From the NCBI GenBank assembly GCA_046262355.1, contig JBHEMX010000057.1, positions 1-44,424 on the forward strand: a DNA stretch of 44,424 bases, given 5' to 3'. How positions within the stretch are numbered: position 1 is the first letter of the stretch; each line of letters begins with the position of its first letter. The stretch comes from DATADD01 sp046262355 (GTDB taxonomy: Bacteria; Actinomycetota; CADDZG01; WHSQ01). This document shows positions 22,983-31,463 of this stretch, piece after piece. The position numbers and the translations under genes were made by a program. Below the pieces are notes generated by a model. It had not been told where the DNA came from. It searched no databases and saw only the letters and a list, made by a program, of their open reading frames with translations.

Positions 22983-23816
22983 TCAGCGCACGAGGCGCGA
23001 CAAGCGGCGGTCCGCCAGGACCTTGCCGTCGGTCTGGCACGTCGGGCAGTACGCGATCTCGTAACCCTCGTAGGACACGCGCCGCAGATCGTCCCCGCAG
23101 CGCGGGCAGGGACGACCGTAGCGGCCGTGGATCGCGAAGCGCTCGCCGAGCTTGGGCGGGAGCCCTCCGGTGCGACGCCGCTCACGCTCGAGACCCTCGT
23201 CGAGCACCGCTCGAACCGCGTCGAGCAGACGCGCCCGCTCATCGTCCGACAGCTTCGTGAGCGTCGCGTACGGCGACAGGCGCGCCCGATGCAGGATGTC
23301 GTCGGAGAAGCCGCGCCCGATGCCGGCGACCGTGCGCTGGTCGCGCAGCATGGTGTGGATCCTGCGCCCGTCGCGCCCGCCTCTGACGAGCTCGGAGAAG
23401 GCCTCGGAGAAGGGCTCCGGGCCGAGTCCGTCGAGCGGTCCCTCGTCACCCTCGGCGAGCACCCACCAGGCCGCCTTGCGCTGAGTCCCGTACTCTTTGA
23501 TCAGCAGCGCGCCGCGGCCCTCGAAGGCCAGTCGCACGACGGCGCCCTTCGGGCGAGTCCTCTTGGGCGGCTGCTCGATCTCGATGCGCCCGCCCTGGGA
23601 CAGGTGCACGAGCAGGCGCGGCCCACCGAAGTCGAAGATGAGGTACTTGGCGCGCCGGCCGACGCCGCCGAGCGGCGCGCCGACGAGCGACTCGGGGCGC
23701 GGCTCGAACGTCTTGAGCGCAGAAAACTGTAACGGCGCCGCGCCGGCGAACGGCGCGCCGCCGAAGAGCGCTTCGAGCCGCTCGGACAGCGCCTGCATCT
23801 CGGGAAGCTCGGGCAC
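22983..23816 (-). CDS. Fpg/Nei-family DNA glycosylase/AP lyase
   Basis: A 277-residue base-excision repair enzyme that removes oxidised bases and cleaves the abasic site. MPELPEM gives the catalytic Pro2 and Glu3 after Met removal, GRRAKYLIF holds the conserved Lys, AGIGRGFSDDILHRARLSPY is the helix-two-turn-helix, and CPRC...CPTC near 238-258 is the C-terminal zinc finger. The sequence MPELPEMQ (not PELPEVE) and the KEYGTQRKAAWW loop place it off the classical MutM branch, so Nei-like or Fpg-like cannot be decided. It converges with the DHA3 pump and lies downstream of the ABC permeases on the same strand, 84 bp apart. Confidence 0.92.
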   Translation of the reverse strand: MPELPEMQALSERLEALFGGAPFAGAAPLQFSALKTFEPRPESLVGAPLGGVGRRAKYLIFDFGGPRLLVHLSQGGRIEIEQPPKRTRPKGAVVRLAFEGRGALLIKEYGTQRKAAWWVLAEGDEGPLDGLGPEPFSEAFSELVRGGRDGRRIHTMLRDQRTVAGIGRGFSDDILHRARLSPYATLTKLSDDERARLLDAVRAVLDEGLERERRRTGGLPPKLGERFAIHGRYGRPCPRCGDDLRRVSYEGYEIAYCPTCQTDGKVLADRRLSRLVR

Positions 23817-23899
23817 GTCTCAACCCTAAGGTCCCCGCACGGCAAGCAGGGCCGGCAGGTGCGCTGCTTGATCGAACTCGCCGGGGCTGTGCCGGCGCG

Positions 23900-24799
23900 C
23901 TACTTGATCGAGCCGGCCAGGATCCCCTGCACGAAGTAGCGCTGGAAGATGAAGAACACTACGACCGGCACGATCATCGAGATGAACGCCCCCGGAGCGA
24001 TGATGTCGATGCTCGTCCCGTACTGGCGCATCTGGCTCCGGATGTAGACGTTGAGCGGTGCCGACTCGCCCCCGGCGAACACCAGCGCGACCAGCAGGTC
24101 GTTCCAGGTCCAGATGAACTGGAAGATCAGCAACGCCGCGATCGCCGGCATGCCGAGCGGCAGCACGATGCGCCGGAAGATCTGCATCTCCGATGCGCCG
24201 TCGATGCGCGCCGCCTCCAGCAGATCGCCCGGGATCCCGATGAAGAAGTTGCGCAACAAGAAGATCGCGAACGGCAGCCCGAAGGCGATGTGGAACAGTA
24301 TGGCCGCCCAGATCGTGCCGAAGAGACCGATGTTGCCGAACAGGCGCGCCGCCGGGATCAACGCCATCTGCAGAGGTACCACGAGCAGCCCGACGACGAT
24401 CACGAAGACGATGTCTCGGCCCTTGAAGTCGATCCATGCGAACCCGTACGCCGCGAGCGCCGCGACGACGACCACCGCAAGACTCGTGGGGACCGTGATC
24501 TTGACCGTGTTGAGCAGCGCGGTGACGAGCTGCTCGTTGGCGAAGAGGTCCGTGTAGGGCTTGAGCGTCAGCTGCGCCGGGCGCGTGAAGACGGTCCACC
24601 AGCCCGACTCGGCGTAGGCCGCCGCGGTCCGGAAGCTGCTGACCAACAGCGTGATCGTAGGCGTGATCCACAACAGCGCGAGGACTATGAGGAAGACGTG
24701 TACCGGCCCCTTGGAGACGGCGTCTCCGATGCGCGCCGCAACCGAGCGTTCGTCGCGCGCTTGCCCCGGCCTCCCGAGCCTTTCTGTTGCGACTGCCAT
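23900..24799 (-). CDS. ABC sugar importer permease, MalG/UgpE type
   Basis: A 299-residue inner-membrane permease with about six segments. The EAA loop that docks the ATPase reads GDLLEAARIDGASEMQIFRR, and the C-terminus FQRYFVQGILAGSIK is the typical end of MalG-like permeases. Two adjacent ATGs (24802 and 24799) overlap the stop of the upstream permease (ATGATG), so the two are translationally coupled; AGAAGGG precedes them. It is the last importer gene. No ATP-binding gene follows; the next gene is the DNA glycosylase. Substrate is probably a carbohydrate, by family. Confidence 0.92.
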   Translation of the reverse strand: MAVATERLGRPGQARDERSVAARIGDAVSKGPVHVFLIVLALLWITPTITLLVSSFRTAAAYAESGWWTVFTRPAQLTLKPYTDLFANEQLVTALLNTVKITVPTSLAVVVVAALAAYGFAWIDFKGRDIVFVIVVGLLVVPLQMALIPAARLFGNIGLFGTIWAAILFHIAFGLPFAIFLLRNFFIGIPGDLLEAARIDGASEMQIFRRIVLPLGMPAIAALLIFQFIWTWNDLLVALVFAGGESAPLNVYIRSQMRQYGTSIDIIAPGAFISMIVPVVVFFIFQRYFVQGILAGSIK

Positions 24800-26145
24800 C
24801 ATCCTTCCCTTCTGAACTGGCGGAGGTTGAGGATCATGATCGGGATCACGAGGACGAAGAGGAGCACGGCGACCGCCGCTCCGACCCCGAAGTTGCGCTC
24901 GGCGAACGCGGTGCGGAACATCTCGACCGCGATCACGTTGGCCTCGTCCTGGCTCGCTCCGGGAGCGGTCACCCACACGAGATCGAACATCTTGAGCACG
25001 GTGATCGTCGTGGAGATGAACACGACGCCGAGCACCGGCATCAGCAGCGGGACCGTGATGAGGCGGAACACCTGCCACTCCGTCCCGCCGTCGACCCGGG
25101 CCGCCTCCAGCAGATCGCGGGGCAGGGCCGAGAGCCCGCCGCCGATGACGACCACCGCGAAGCCCACACTGGCCCAGAAGAAGATCCCGATCAAGGCCGG
25201 AGTCACGAGGCTCGGTCCGAGCCAGTTGATGCCCTCGAAGCCCTGGTCGAAGGTGGTGGCCGCGAGCTTCACCTGGTAGGGACCCTCGCCGGAGGGGTCT
25301 GAGAACGTGACGACGCCGTCGGTCCCTGTGTTCTCGCTCGCAACCTGCTCGCCTCCGCTATCGAGAAGCGCCACCTCGGCGCCGGGAAGCGCCAGCTCAC
25401 CCTCCTCGACCTCGCCGCTCTGCCCGCCGCCGGGCTTGAAGTCCCGCCATACGAGCACCGAGATCTCGTCGCTCGCAGCCTGAGGCAACTGCGCGCCCCG
25501 TGCGTCCTTGGGCACCTCGGGATCGGTGATCGCGACGAGGCCGAGCGCCGCAGTGTCGCCCGGCTGCACGCTCTGATCGCTGACGTAGCCGCCGCCGGGC
25601 GCCTGCGTCAGCCCGGAGTCGGGCAGGGGGCGCGCCGAGGGGTAGAGCCCCGGCGCGTCGAAGAGCTCCACCACCCAGTTGGCCGCGGCGTTGACGATCC
25701 CCCGCTCCGGCTCGGGCTCATAGGTGATGCGCCACAGGACGCCGGCCGCGAGGCCCGATATCGCGAACGGCATGAACAACACGAGCTTGATGGCGGTCGA
25801 GTAGCTCACGCGCTCGGTCAGCACGGCCACGATCACGCCGAAGCCGGTGATGAGACCGGGCGCGAGGATGACCCAGACGGCGGTGTTCTGGATCGCGGTC
25901 TTTATGCGCTCGCTCTCGACGATCGCCTTGTAGTTGTCGACCCCGACAAACTGGCGTGCGTCGTTCTGAAGGCTCTGGGCGATCGTGTCGACGAGCGGAT
26001 AGATGATCAGTGCGCCGATGAACAGTGCCGCAGGTGCGAGGAAGATGACGACCTGCCAGCGGCGGTTGCCGCCGCCGGGAGGCCGCTCGGCGCGCGCCGA
26101 CCGGGCCTTGGACCTGGCGCCTACGTCGGCTGTTGTCGTGGCCAT
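24799..26145 (-). CDS. ABC sugar importer permease with inserted extracytoplasmic domain
   Basis: A 448-residue MalF-like permease, about 145 residues longer than its usual 300. TM1 is VVIFLAPAALFIGALIIYPL, the EAA loop is RDLLEAARVDGGTEWQVFRL, and the C-terminus is standard. The extra part lies between TM3 (about residue 140) and TM4 (about 292). Within it, LPGAEVALLDSGGEQVASEN then TDGVVTFSDPSGEGPYQVKL has the pattern of CNA-B/SpaA or carboxypeptidase-regulatory beta-sandwich domains. By topology this domain faces outside, analogous in position to the P2 loop of MalF, and may contact the binding protein or substrate. It follows the binding-protein gene by 9 nt. Confidence 0.9.
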   Translation of the reverse strand: MATTTADVGARSKARSARAERPPGGGNRRWQVVIFLAPAALFIGALIIYPLVDTIAQSLQNDARQFVGVDNYKAIVESERIKTAIQNTAVWVILAPGLITGFGVIVAVLTERVSYSTAIKLVLFMPFAISGLAAGVLWRITYEPEPERGIVNAAANWVVELFDAPGLYPSARPLPDSGLTQAPGGGYVSDQSVQPGDTAALGLVAITDPEVPKDARGAQLPQAASDEISVLVWRDFKPGGGQSGEVEEGELALPGAEVALLDSGGEQVASENTGTDGVVTFSDPSGEGPYQVKLAATTFDQGFEGINWLGPSLVTPALIGIFFWASVGFAVVVIGGGLSALPRDLLEAARVDGGTEWQVFRLITVPLLMPVLGVVFISTTITVLKMFDLVWVTAPGASQDEANVIAVEMFRTAFAERNFGVGAAVAVLLFVLVIPIMILNLRQFRREG

Positions 26146-26154
26146 GCGAGGACC

Positions 26155-27480
26155 CTATTTAAAGGCCTTCTTCGCATCACTCTCAAGCGCTTGCGCCACA
26201 CCCTGCACGTCGTCCGGGTTCTTCAAGAAGTCCTGCATGCGCAGCCACATGCCGCGGCCCGCGGTCGCCCCGAACTCCGGCGGCTGGAGGTCCGAAAGGT
26301 CGAAGCGGAAGCTCTCGGCCTCCGATGCCTTGACCACGCCCTCGGCGATCCTGCGGCTGATCTCGTCCGGGTAGACGTCGAGGCTGAGGTTCAGGTTCGG
26401 CGATGTGAAGCCGCCGAGCGACGCCCACTCCTCGGCCGCCTCCGGGGTCGCGAGGTAGGCGAGAAGCTCCTGAGCGTCGGGGTTGTCGGTAAGCGCGACG
26501 CCGACGTCACCGGCGCCGACGATGCCTCCGGCCCCCTCGCCGCCCGATATCTCCGGGAAGGTGAAGAAGTCGGCGTCCTGACCCACCTTCGCGTTGGTCT
26601 CGGCGCCGATCACCCCACCGACGAAGTCGCCCTCGTAAACGGTCGCCGCCTCAGGAGGAGTCGTGTAGACCTGCGTCACCGAGTCGACGAAGGCGGTCTG
26701 CAGCGCGCCCTGCTGGCCGCCGGCCAGGTTGGCGTCCTCTCCTAACAGTTCGCCCAGGGTGGTGAGCGACTCGATCACGCTCGGATCGGTCCACGGGATC
26801 TTGTGCTCGGCAAGCTGGTCGTACTTGTCCGGGCCCGCCACCTGCAGATAGACGTTCTCGAAGATGTCGGTCAGCGGCCACGCATCCGCGCCGCCGATCG
26901 AAAGCCATGGGGTCCCCGACGAGTTGACCGTCCCGGCGGTCTGCAGCATCTCGTCCCACGATGCCGGCGGCTGCACCCCGGCCTGCTCCATGGCCTGTGT
27001 GTTGTACCACCACGTCCCCTTGCTCGCGGCCTTGAAGTAGACACCGTAGAGGGTGCCGTCGACGGTCGCGAGGTCGATCCAGTACTGGCCGTAGTTCTCC
27101 TCGAGGTTCTGGGTGGCCTCGTCGCCGAGCTCGACCACCGAGCCGCCCGATGCGAACTCGGCCAGCAGTCCCGGCTGCGGGATCATCGCCACGTCGGGCG
27201 GGTCCCCACCCTCGAGCTGGGTGCCGAGGAAGGTCGGGAGGTCGTCGCTGCCCTGATAGCGCGTGTCGATCCCGGATTCCTCGGTGAAGGCGTCGAGAAC
27301 CGCCTCGAAGCTCTCCTGCTCGCCGCCCACCCAGGAGGCCGCGATGGAGATCTCACCACCACCACCGTCCTCTTCCTCCGTCGTGTCGCCACCACCACCA
27401 CCCGGCTCACCGCCGGCGCATCCCGCCGCAACCAGCACGAGTGCGAGGAGCAGGAACAACATCCGGGAGCGACGGAGCAT
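26155..27480 (-). CDS. ABC importer solute-binding lipoprotein (carbohydrate type)
   Basis: A 441-residue extracytoplasmic binding protein of the sugar-binding cluster. The signal peptide ends in the lipobox VAAGC with the lipidated Cys at 21, then a Gly/Glu/Asp linker. EISIAASWVGGEQESFEAVL starts the mature fold, YWIDLATVDGTLYGVYFKAA and KGTWWYNTQAMEQAG are typical of this family, and VGAGDVGVALTDNPDAQEL is the hinge-side segment. GAGGGGGAAACACC precedes the ATG. It is first in an operon with the two permeases. The ATPase is not encoded here, so a shared MsmK/UgpC-like ATPase elsewhere is expected. Confidence 0.93.
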   Translation of the reverse strand: MLRRSRMLFLLLALVLVAAGCAGGEPGGGGGDTTEEEDGGGGEISIAASWVGGEQESFEAVLDAFTEESGIDTRYQGSDDLPTFLGTQLEGGDPPDVAMIPQPGLLAEFASGGSVVELGDEATQNLEENYGQYWIDLATVDGTLYGVYFKAASKGTWWYNTQAMEQAGVQPPASWDEMLQTAGTVNSSGTPWLSIGGADAWPLTDIFENVYLQVAGPDKYDQLAEHKIPWTDPSVIESLTTLGELLGEDANLAGGQQGALQTAFVDSVTQVYTTPPEAATVYEGDFVGGVIGAETNAKVGQDADFFTFPEISGGEGAGGIVGAGDVGVALTDNPDAQELLAYLATPEAAEEWASLGGFTSPNLNLSLDVYPDEISRRIAEGVVKASEAESFRFDLSDLQPPEFGATAGRGMWLRMQDFLKNPDDVQGVAQALESDAKKAFK

Positions 27481-27647
27481 GGTGTTTCCCCCTCATTGAT
27501 CGACGGACCGACCCGTTCGTCTTTCCTTGCCACCAATGTAGTAGATGTGGCTGCCTATTACCCATCACTGCCGGGCTCGAAAGCAACAGTGGCGTAACAG
27601 CGCTCGGGCGGCGCATGATGCATCCAAGGACGAGCGGGAGGTGGACG

Positions 27648-28472
27648 GTGGCGGACGGGCGGATCGGCTGGAAGGCCTCTGTGCTGGCGTTGTGTGGCCT
27701 GGCGGCCGCTGCCGGCGTGGCATCGGGCGGGTTCTCGGGGCAGCGAGCAGCCGGGCGGGGCGGGGCCAAGGCTCTCTTCGGGTTCGAACGAGCGGTCTTC
27801 CTCAGCCATGTGAATACCCTCGACATGCCGATCTTTCCGGGCGACCCGCCGTTCAAGCTCCGCACCCTGTTCACCGTCGAGGACGACGGGTTCCGCCTCA
27901 ACCTCATGAAGATCGGCGAGCATTCGGGCACCCACTGGGGATCCCCGTGTCACTTCAACTCCGGAGAGCCGTGCGCCGAGGACATGCGGGCGCGCGACTT
28001 CTTTCACCCCGCCGCCGTGATCGACGCGCGCGCCGAGACGCAGCGCAACGTCGACTACGTGCTCACCGTGGGCGACCTCAAGGATTTCGAGGCGCGGCAT
28101 GGGCGCATCCCCGACAACGCCATCGTCGTCATGTGGACCGGGTTCCAGAGCCGGTGGGACGATCCCGAGGCGTACCTCAACGCAGACGCGGATGGGGTGC
28201 TGCACTTCCCGGGCATCGGCGTCGCCGCGACCCGGTGGCTGATCGACAAGCGGGATCTCGGCGGCCTCGGCATCGACACGCTCGGCGTCGATCCGGGCAC
28301 CGACGAGACGTTCGCCACCAATACGCTGCTGCTGCACGATCACCGCATCCACCTCGAGAACCTCGCCGGGCTCGGCAAGATGCCGCCCAGCGGCGGATGG
28401 ATCGTCGTCGGAGGCGTGCGCAACGAGGGCGGCTCCGGCTCGCCGGCGAACGTCTACGGCCTCGTGCCGTAG
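27648..28472 (+). CDS. Exported/anchored cyclase-family (KynB-like) protein
   Basis: A 274-residue member of the cyclase family (kynurenine formamidase, isatin hydrolase and relatives). I start at GTG 27648 because GGAGG lies 6 nt upstream; ATGs at 27615/27618 are alternatives. An N-terminal hydrophobic stretch (VLALCGLAAAAGVASGG) suggests export or anchoring. The metal motif HxGTHxDxPxH is present as HSGTHWGSPCH (residues 92-102), so the Asp ligand is Gly98. Other features remain: VLTVGDL..., MWTGFQSRW, FPGIGVAATRWLIDKRDLGG, GIDTLGVDPG. It may hydrolyse an amide or lactam, but the altered motif makes the activity uncertain. Divergent from the ABC operon. Confidence 0.83.
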   Translation: MADGRIGWKASVLALCGLAAAAGVASGGFSGQRAAGRGGAKALFGFERAVFLSHVNTLDMPIFPGDPPFKLRTLFTVEDDGFRLNLMKIGEHSGTHWGSPCHFNSGEPCAEDMRARDFFHPAAVIDARAETQRNVDYVLTVGDLKDFEARHGRIPDNAIVVMWTGFQSRWDDPEAYLNADADGVLHFPGIGVAATRWLIDKRDLGGLGIDTLGVDPGTDETFATNTLLLHDHRIHLENLAGLGKMPPSGGWIVVGGVRNEGGSGSPANVYGLVP

Positions 28473-28497
28473 GGGCGCGCGGGGCCGCGCTCGGCAT

Positions 28498-29160
28498 TCA
28501 TCCAACATCGTCGCCACCTCCATGCCTGCGGCGCGCCGCCGCAACCTCGTCCCAGGTGTCGCAGTCGAGCGCCGCTCCCTCGTCTTCGATGCGCGCCAGC
28601 ATCATGCCGTCCACCAGCGCACGCACCGACGCGCCCGCAGGGCTCGAGTTCCGGGGAAGGCGCGCCCGGAGCGACTCGACGCGGTAGGCCCCGGCGAGTG
28701 GTTGGTCGCGCCCGTCGCGGTCGACGAGGATGGCCCCGTCGATGGCCCCGTCCGCACCGACGGAGCGCACGAGGCGCTCGACGAGCCCGGCGTCGACGAA
28801 GGGAAGGTCAACCGCAAGCACCACCACGAGGGGCGCGCCGAGCTCGTACAGCGCGGCGTGCAGCGCCGCCACGGGTCCCCCGCCCGGCGGCTCCTCGCGC
28901 AGCCACTCGATCGCCCGCGGCGCTCTGCTGGGTCCCGGTTGACCCGCGCGCATCTGCTCGACCGGCGGCTCTGCGCGTCCGTGGTCGCCCGGCGGCGCCG
29001 TGTCTCGTCGCGGCCCCACGACGAACACGCGCCGGGCCCCCCGTACCGCGGCCAGGACGCGGTCGAGCAGGCGCCGCCCCCCGACCTCGAGCAGGGCCTT
29101 GTCGGCGCCCCCGAGGCGGCGCGCGCCGCCTCCCGCAAGGATCACAGCGTCGAAGCTCAC
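28498..29160 (-). CDS. mobA: Molybdenum cofactor guanylyltransferase-like protein
   Basis: A 220-residue nucleotidyltransferase that attaches GMP to molybdopterin. The N-terminal VILAGGGARRLGGADKALLE is the NTP-binding signature; AVDLPFVDAGLVERLV carries the metal-binding Asp, and DGRDQPLAGAYRVESL follows. An Arg/Pro/Gly-rich stretch at about 55-85 looks like a loosely conserved insertion. MobA and related nucleotidyltransferases (MobA-like NTP transferase domain) cannot be fully separated by eye. No other molybdopterin genes are in the window. It is divergent from hemE with a 46-bp gap. Confidence 0.85.
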   Translation of the reverse strand: MSFDAVILAGGGARRLGGADKALLEVGGRRLLDRVLAAVRGARRVFVVGPRRDTAPPGDHGRAEPPVEQMRAGQPGPSRAPRAIEWLREEPPGGGPVAALHAALYELGAPLVVVLAVDLPFVDAGLVERLVRSVGADGAIDGAILVDRDGRDQPLAGAYRVESLRARLPRNSSPAGASVRALVDGMMLARIEDEGAALDCDTWDEVAAARRRHGGGDDVG

Positions 29161-29206
29161 CGGGTGACCCTAACCACGCCCGGGTTGCGCAGCCCCGCCC
29201 AATAGG

Positions 29207-30280
29207 ATGCGCTCGACCCTTCGAGAGAGGAGCACCCCGATCGGCGCCACCGCTTCGGCGCGCCCCCGCTTCATCGCCGCCTGTCGCGGCGAGCCGGTGG
29301 ACGCGACGCCCGTGTGGTTCATGCGCCAGGCGGGACGCAGCCTGCCGGAGTATCGGGCGCTGCGCGAGCGCCACTCGATGCTCGAGATGTGCCGCACCCC
29401 CGAGCTCGCGGTCGAGGTGACGCTGCAGCCGGTGAGGCGACTGGGCGTCGACGCCGCGATCCTCTTCAGCGACATCGTCGTTCCGTTCCCCGGCATGGGT
29501 GCCGGCGTCGACATCGTTGGGGGCGTGGGGCCGGTGCTCGCCGACCCCGTGCGGACGGAGGCGGACCTCGCCCGGCTGCATGTGCTCGAGCCCGAGACCG
29601 ACGTGGACTACGTGCTCAAGGCCGTGGGCATGCTCGCCGCCGAGCTCGACGTCCCGCTGATCGGCTTCGGGGGCGCGCCGTTCACGCTCGCGAGCTACCT
29701 CGTCGAGGGAGGCCCCTCCAAGACGCACGCCCGCACGAAGGCGCTGATGCTCGGCGCGCCGGAGCTGTGGCGCCGCCTCATGCGGTTGCTCGCGGACTCC
29801 GTACTCGCGTACCTACGCGCGCAGGTGCTCGCGGGCGCCGCGGCGGTGCAGCTCTTCGACAGCTGGGCCGGTGCGCTCGAGCCTGCCGACTACGAGCAAC
29901 ACGTCCTGCCGTGGGTGCGTCACATCATGGCCGGGCTCGAGGACCTCGGGGCGCCGCGCATCGTCTTCGGAGTCGGCACGGGTGAGCTGCTCGCGTCCAT
30001 GTCGACGTGCGGAGCCGACGTCGTCGGCGTGGACTGGCGCGTGCCGCTGGACGACGCGCGCAGACGGCTGCGGGCCGACGTCGCGCTGCAGGGAAACCTC
30101 GACCCTGCCGCATGCCTCGCTCCGTGGGACGTGCTCGAGCGCAAGGCCGGGGCCGTGCTGGCGCGCGGGGGCGGTCGGGGACACATCTTCAACCTCGGCC
30201 ACGGAGTGCTTCCCGAGACCGATCCCGGCGTGCTGGCGCGCCTGGTAGACCTCGTGCATGCCTCCAAGACCTATGGCTGA
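29207..30280 (+). CDS. hemE: Uroporphyrinogen decarboxylase
   Basis: HemE removes four carboxyl groups from uroporphyrinogen III to give coproporphyrinogen III. PVWFMRQAGRSLPEYR, the active-site Asp in AAILFSDIVVPFPGMG, GFGGAPFTLASYLVEGG and HIFNLGHGVLPETDP are family signatures; length is normal. The listed start is the only ATG, at 29207, and it has no ribosome site; a GAGAGGAG lies 7 nt before an in-frame ATC at 29240, and starting there gives the usual N-terminal length (see findings). First gene of the haem operon; its stop overlaps hemH by 8 nt. Confidence 0.96.
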   Translation: MRSTLRERSTPIGATASARPRFIAACRGEPVDATPVWFMRQAGRSLPEYRALRERHSMLEMCRTPELAVEVTLQPVRRLGVDAAILFSDIVVPFPGMGAGVDIVGGVGPVLADPVRTEADLARLHVLEPETDVDYVLKAVGMLAAELDVPLIGFGGAPFTLASYLVEGGPSKTHARTKALMLGAPELWRRLMRLLADSVLAYLRAQVLAGAAAVQLFDSWAGALEPADYEQHVLPWVRHIMAGLEDLGAPRIVFGVGTGELLASMSTCGADVVGVDWRVPLDDARRRLRADVALQGNLDPAACLAPWDVLERKAGAVLARGGGRGHIFNLGHGVLPETDPGVLARLVDLVHASKTYG

Positions 30281-31181
30281 GCGGCGCGCCGTGCTCGTCA
30301 TGGCCTACGGCACGCCGCGCGGTCTCGACGACGTCGAGGCCTACTACGCCGACATCCGCGGCGGACGCCCGCCGTCGCCTGAGCTGCTCGACAAGCTCAC
30401 CGAGCGCTATCGGGCGATCGGCGGGCGCTCCCCTCTGTTGGAGATCACCGAGGCGCAGACGCGCGGCATCGAGGACCGGCTCGACGGCGTGCGCGCCTAC
30501 CTCGGCCAGAAGCACGCGACCCCCTTCATCGCAGATGCGGTGGAGGCGATGGCGGCGGAGGGCATCGAGCGTGCCGCGGGGCTGGTGCTCGCCCCCCACT
30601 ACTCGTCCATGAGCGTGGGCGACTACGCCCGGCGCGCCGGGCGCGCCGCCGAAGAGAGCGGCTGGAGCGGCAAGCTCGAGATGATCGAGAGCTGGCACCT
30701 CGAGCCCGGCTACGTCGCATGGCTCGGCGACAGGGTGCGCGACGCGCTCGCCTCTCTTCCCGAGGACACGCGGGCGTCCACGACCGTCGTGTTCAGCGCG
30801 CACAGCCTCCCCGGGCGCATCCTCGAGACCGGCGACCCCTATCCTGCGCAGCTCGCGGAGACGGCGGAGGCCGTGGCCGGCTCGCTTGGTCTCGAGCGCT
30901 GGCGGGTGGGATGGCAGAGCGCGGGGCGCACGGCCGAGACGTGGATAGGGCCCGACATCCTCGAGGTCGTGCGCGAGCACGCCGAGGCCGGCGGCCGTGG
31001 CGTGGTCGTCTGTCCCTGTGGTTTCGTCGCCGATCACCTCGAGGTCCTCTACGACATCGACATCGAGGCGGCGCGGCTCGCCGAGGCGCTCGGGATCTCG
31101 CTGCGCCGCACCGAGGCGCCCAACGCCGACCCGGGCTTCCTCGACATGCTCGCCGCGGTCGTGGCGCGCGCCCTCAGTTGA
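30273..31181 (+). CDS. hemH: Coproporphyrin ferrochelatase
   Basis: This 302-residue enzyme inserts iron into coproporphyrin III (CpfC in the coproporphyrin-dependent route, inferred from hemQ nearby). MAERRAVLVMAYGTPRGLDD is the common start, GGRSPL is conserved, VVFSAHSLPGRILETGDPYP holds the catalytic His, and CPCGFVADHLEVLYDID the catalytic Glu. The start at 30273 overlaps the hemE stop (ATGGCTGA). After its stop come three 30-bp repeats, then hemY. Confidence 0.96.
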   Translation: MAERRAVLVMAYGTPRGLDDVEAYYADIRGGRPPSPELLDKLTERYRAIGGRSPLLEITEAQTRGIEDRLDGVRAYLGQKHATPFIADAVEAMAAEGIERAAGLVLAPHYSSMSVGDYARRAGRAAEESGWSGKLEMIESWHLEPGYVAWLGDRVRDALASLPEDTRASTTVVFSAHSLPGRILETGDPYPAQLAETAEAVAGSLGLERWRVGWQSAGRTAETWIGPDILEVVREHAEAGGRGVVVCPCGFVADHLEVLYDIDIEAARLAEALGISLRRTEAPNADPGFLDMLAAVVARALS

Positions 31182-31271
31182 GCTCCAGCTCCGGCGGCGC
31201 GCCGTACCTGGATCTCAGCTCGGCCGGCGCGCCGGGTCTGGAGCTCAGCTCCCGCGGCGCGCCGGAACTCC
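31180..31271 (+). repeat. Three tandem 30-bp repeats between hemH and hemY
   Basis: Units at 31180-31210, 31211-31240 and 31241-31271 share the pattern GA(G/T)CTC...AGCTC...GGCGCGCCG...CT(G/C). They begin on the hemH stop codon and have no spacers. Further GGCGCGCC copies and GAGCTC-like pieces occur up to 31400. I see no certain gene in 31182-31457. Confidence 0.85.
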
Positions 31272-31463
31272 TTGCGATCGTGCACGCCAGGCGTGTCCCA
31301 ATGAAAGAAGTTCGGGAGGTCACGCCGGGCGCGCTGCCCGAGCTCATCAGCTCGAGCGCGCCCGGCGCGCCCGCCGAGCCTCCTATCTTCGGCGCGCCCG
31401 GCGGAGCCGCCGACGTCGGAGCGCGCGGTTAACCGGGCCCCCGGCGACGGCCCGGTCATCGCC

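Noticed and set aside
27780..27790. tRNA T-loop-like GGTTCGAAC
   Set aside because: It lies inside the cyclase-family coding sequence with no acceptor or anticodon stems. I found no tRNA or rRNA gene in the window.
31180..31271. CRISPR-like array
   Set aside because: Units are directly adjacent, with no spacers and only three copies.
31305..31463. N-terminal extension of HemY in its own frame
   Set aside because: The frame is open but has no start codon and reads as Arg/Pro/Ser-rich sequence unlike any HemY N-terminus.
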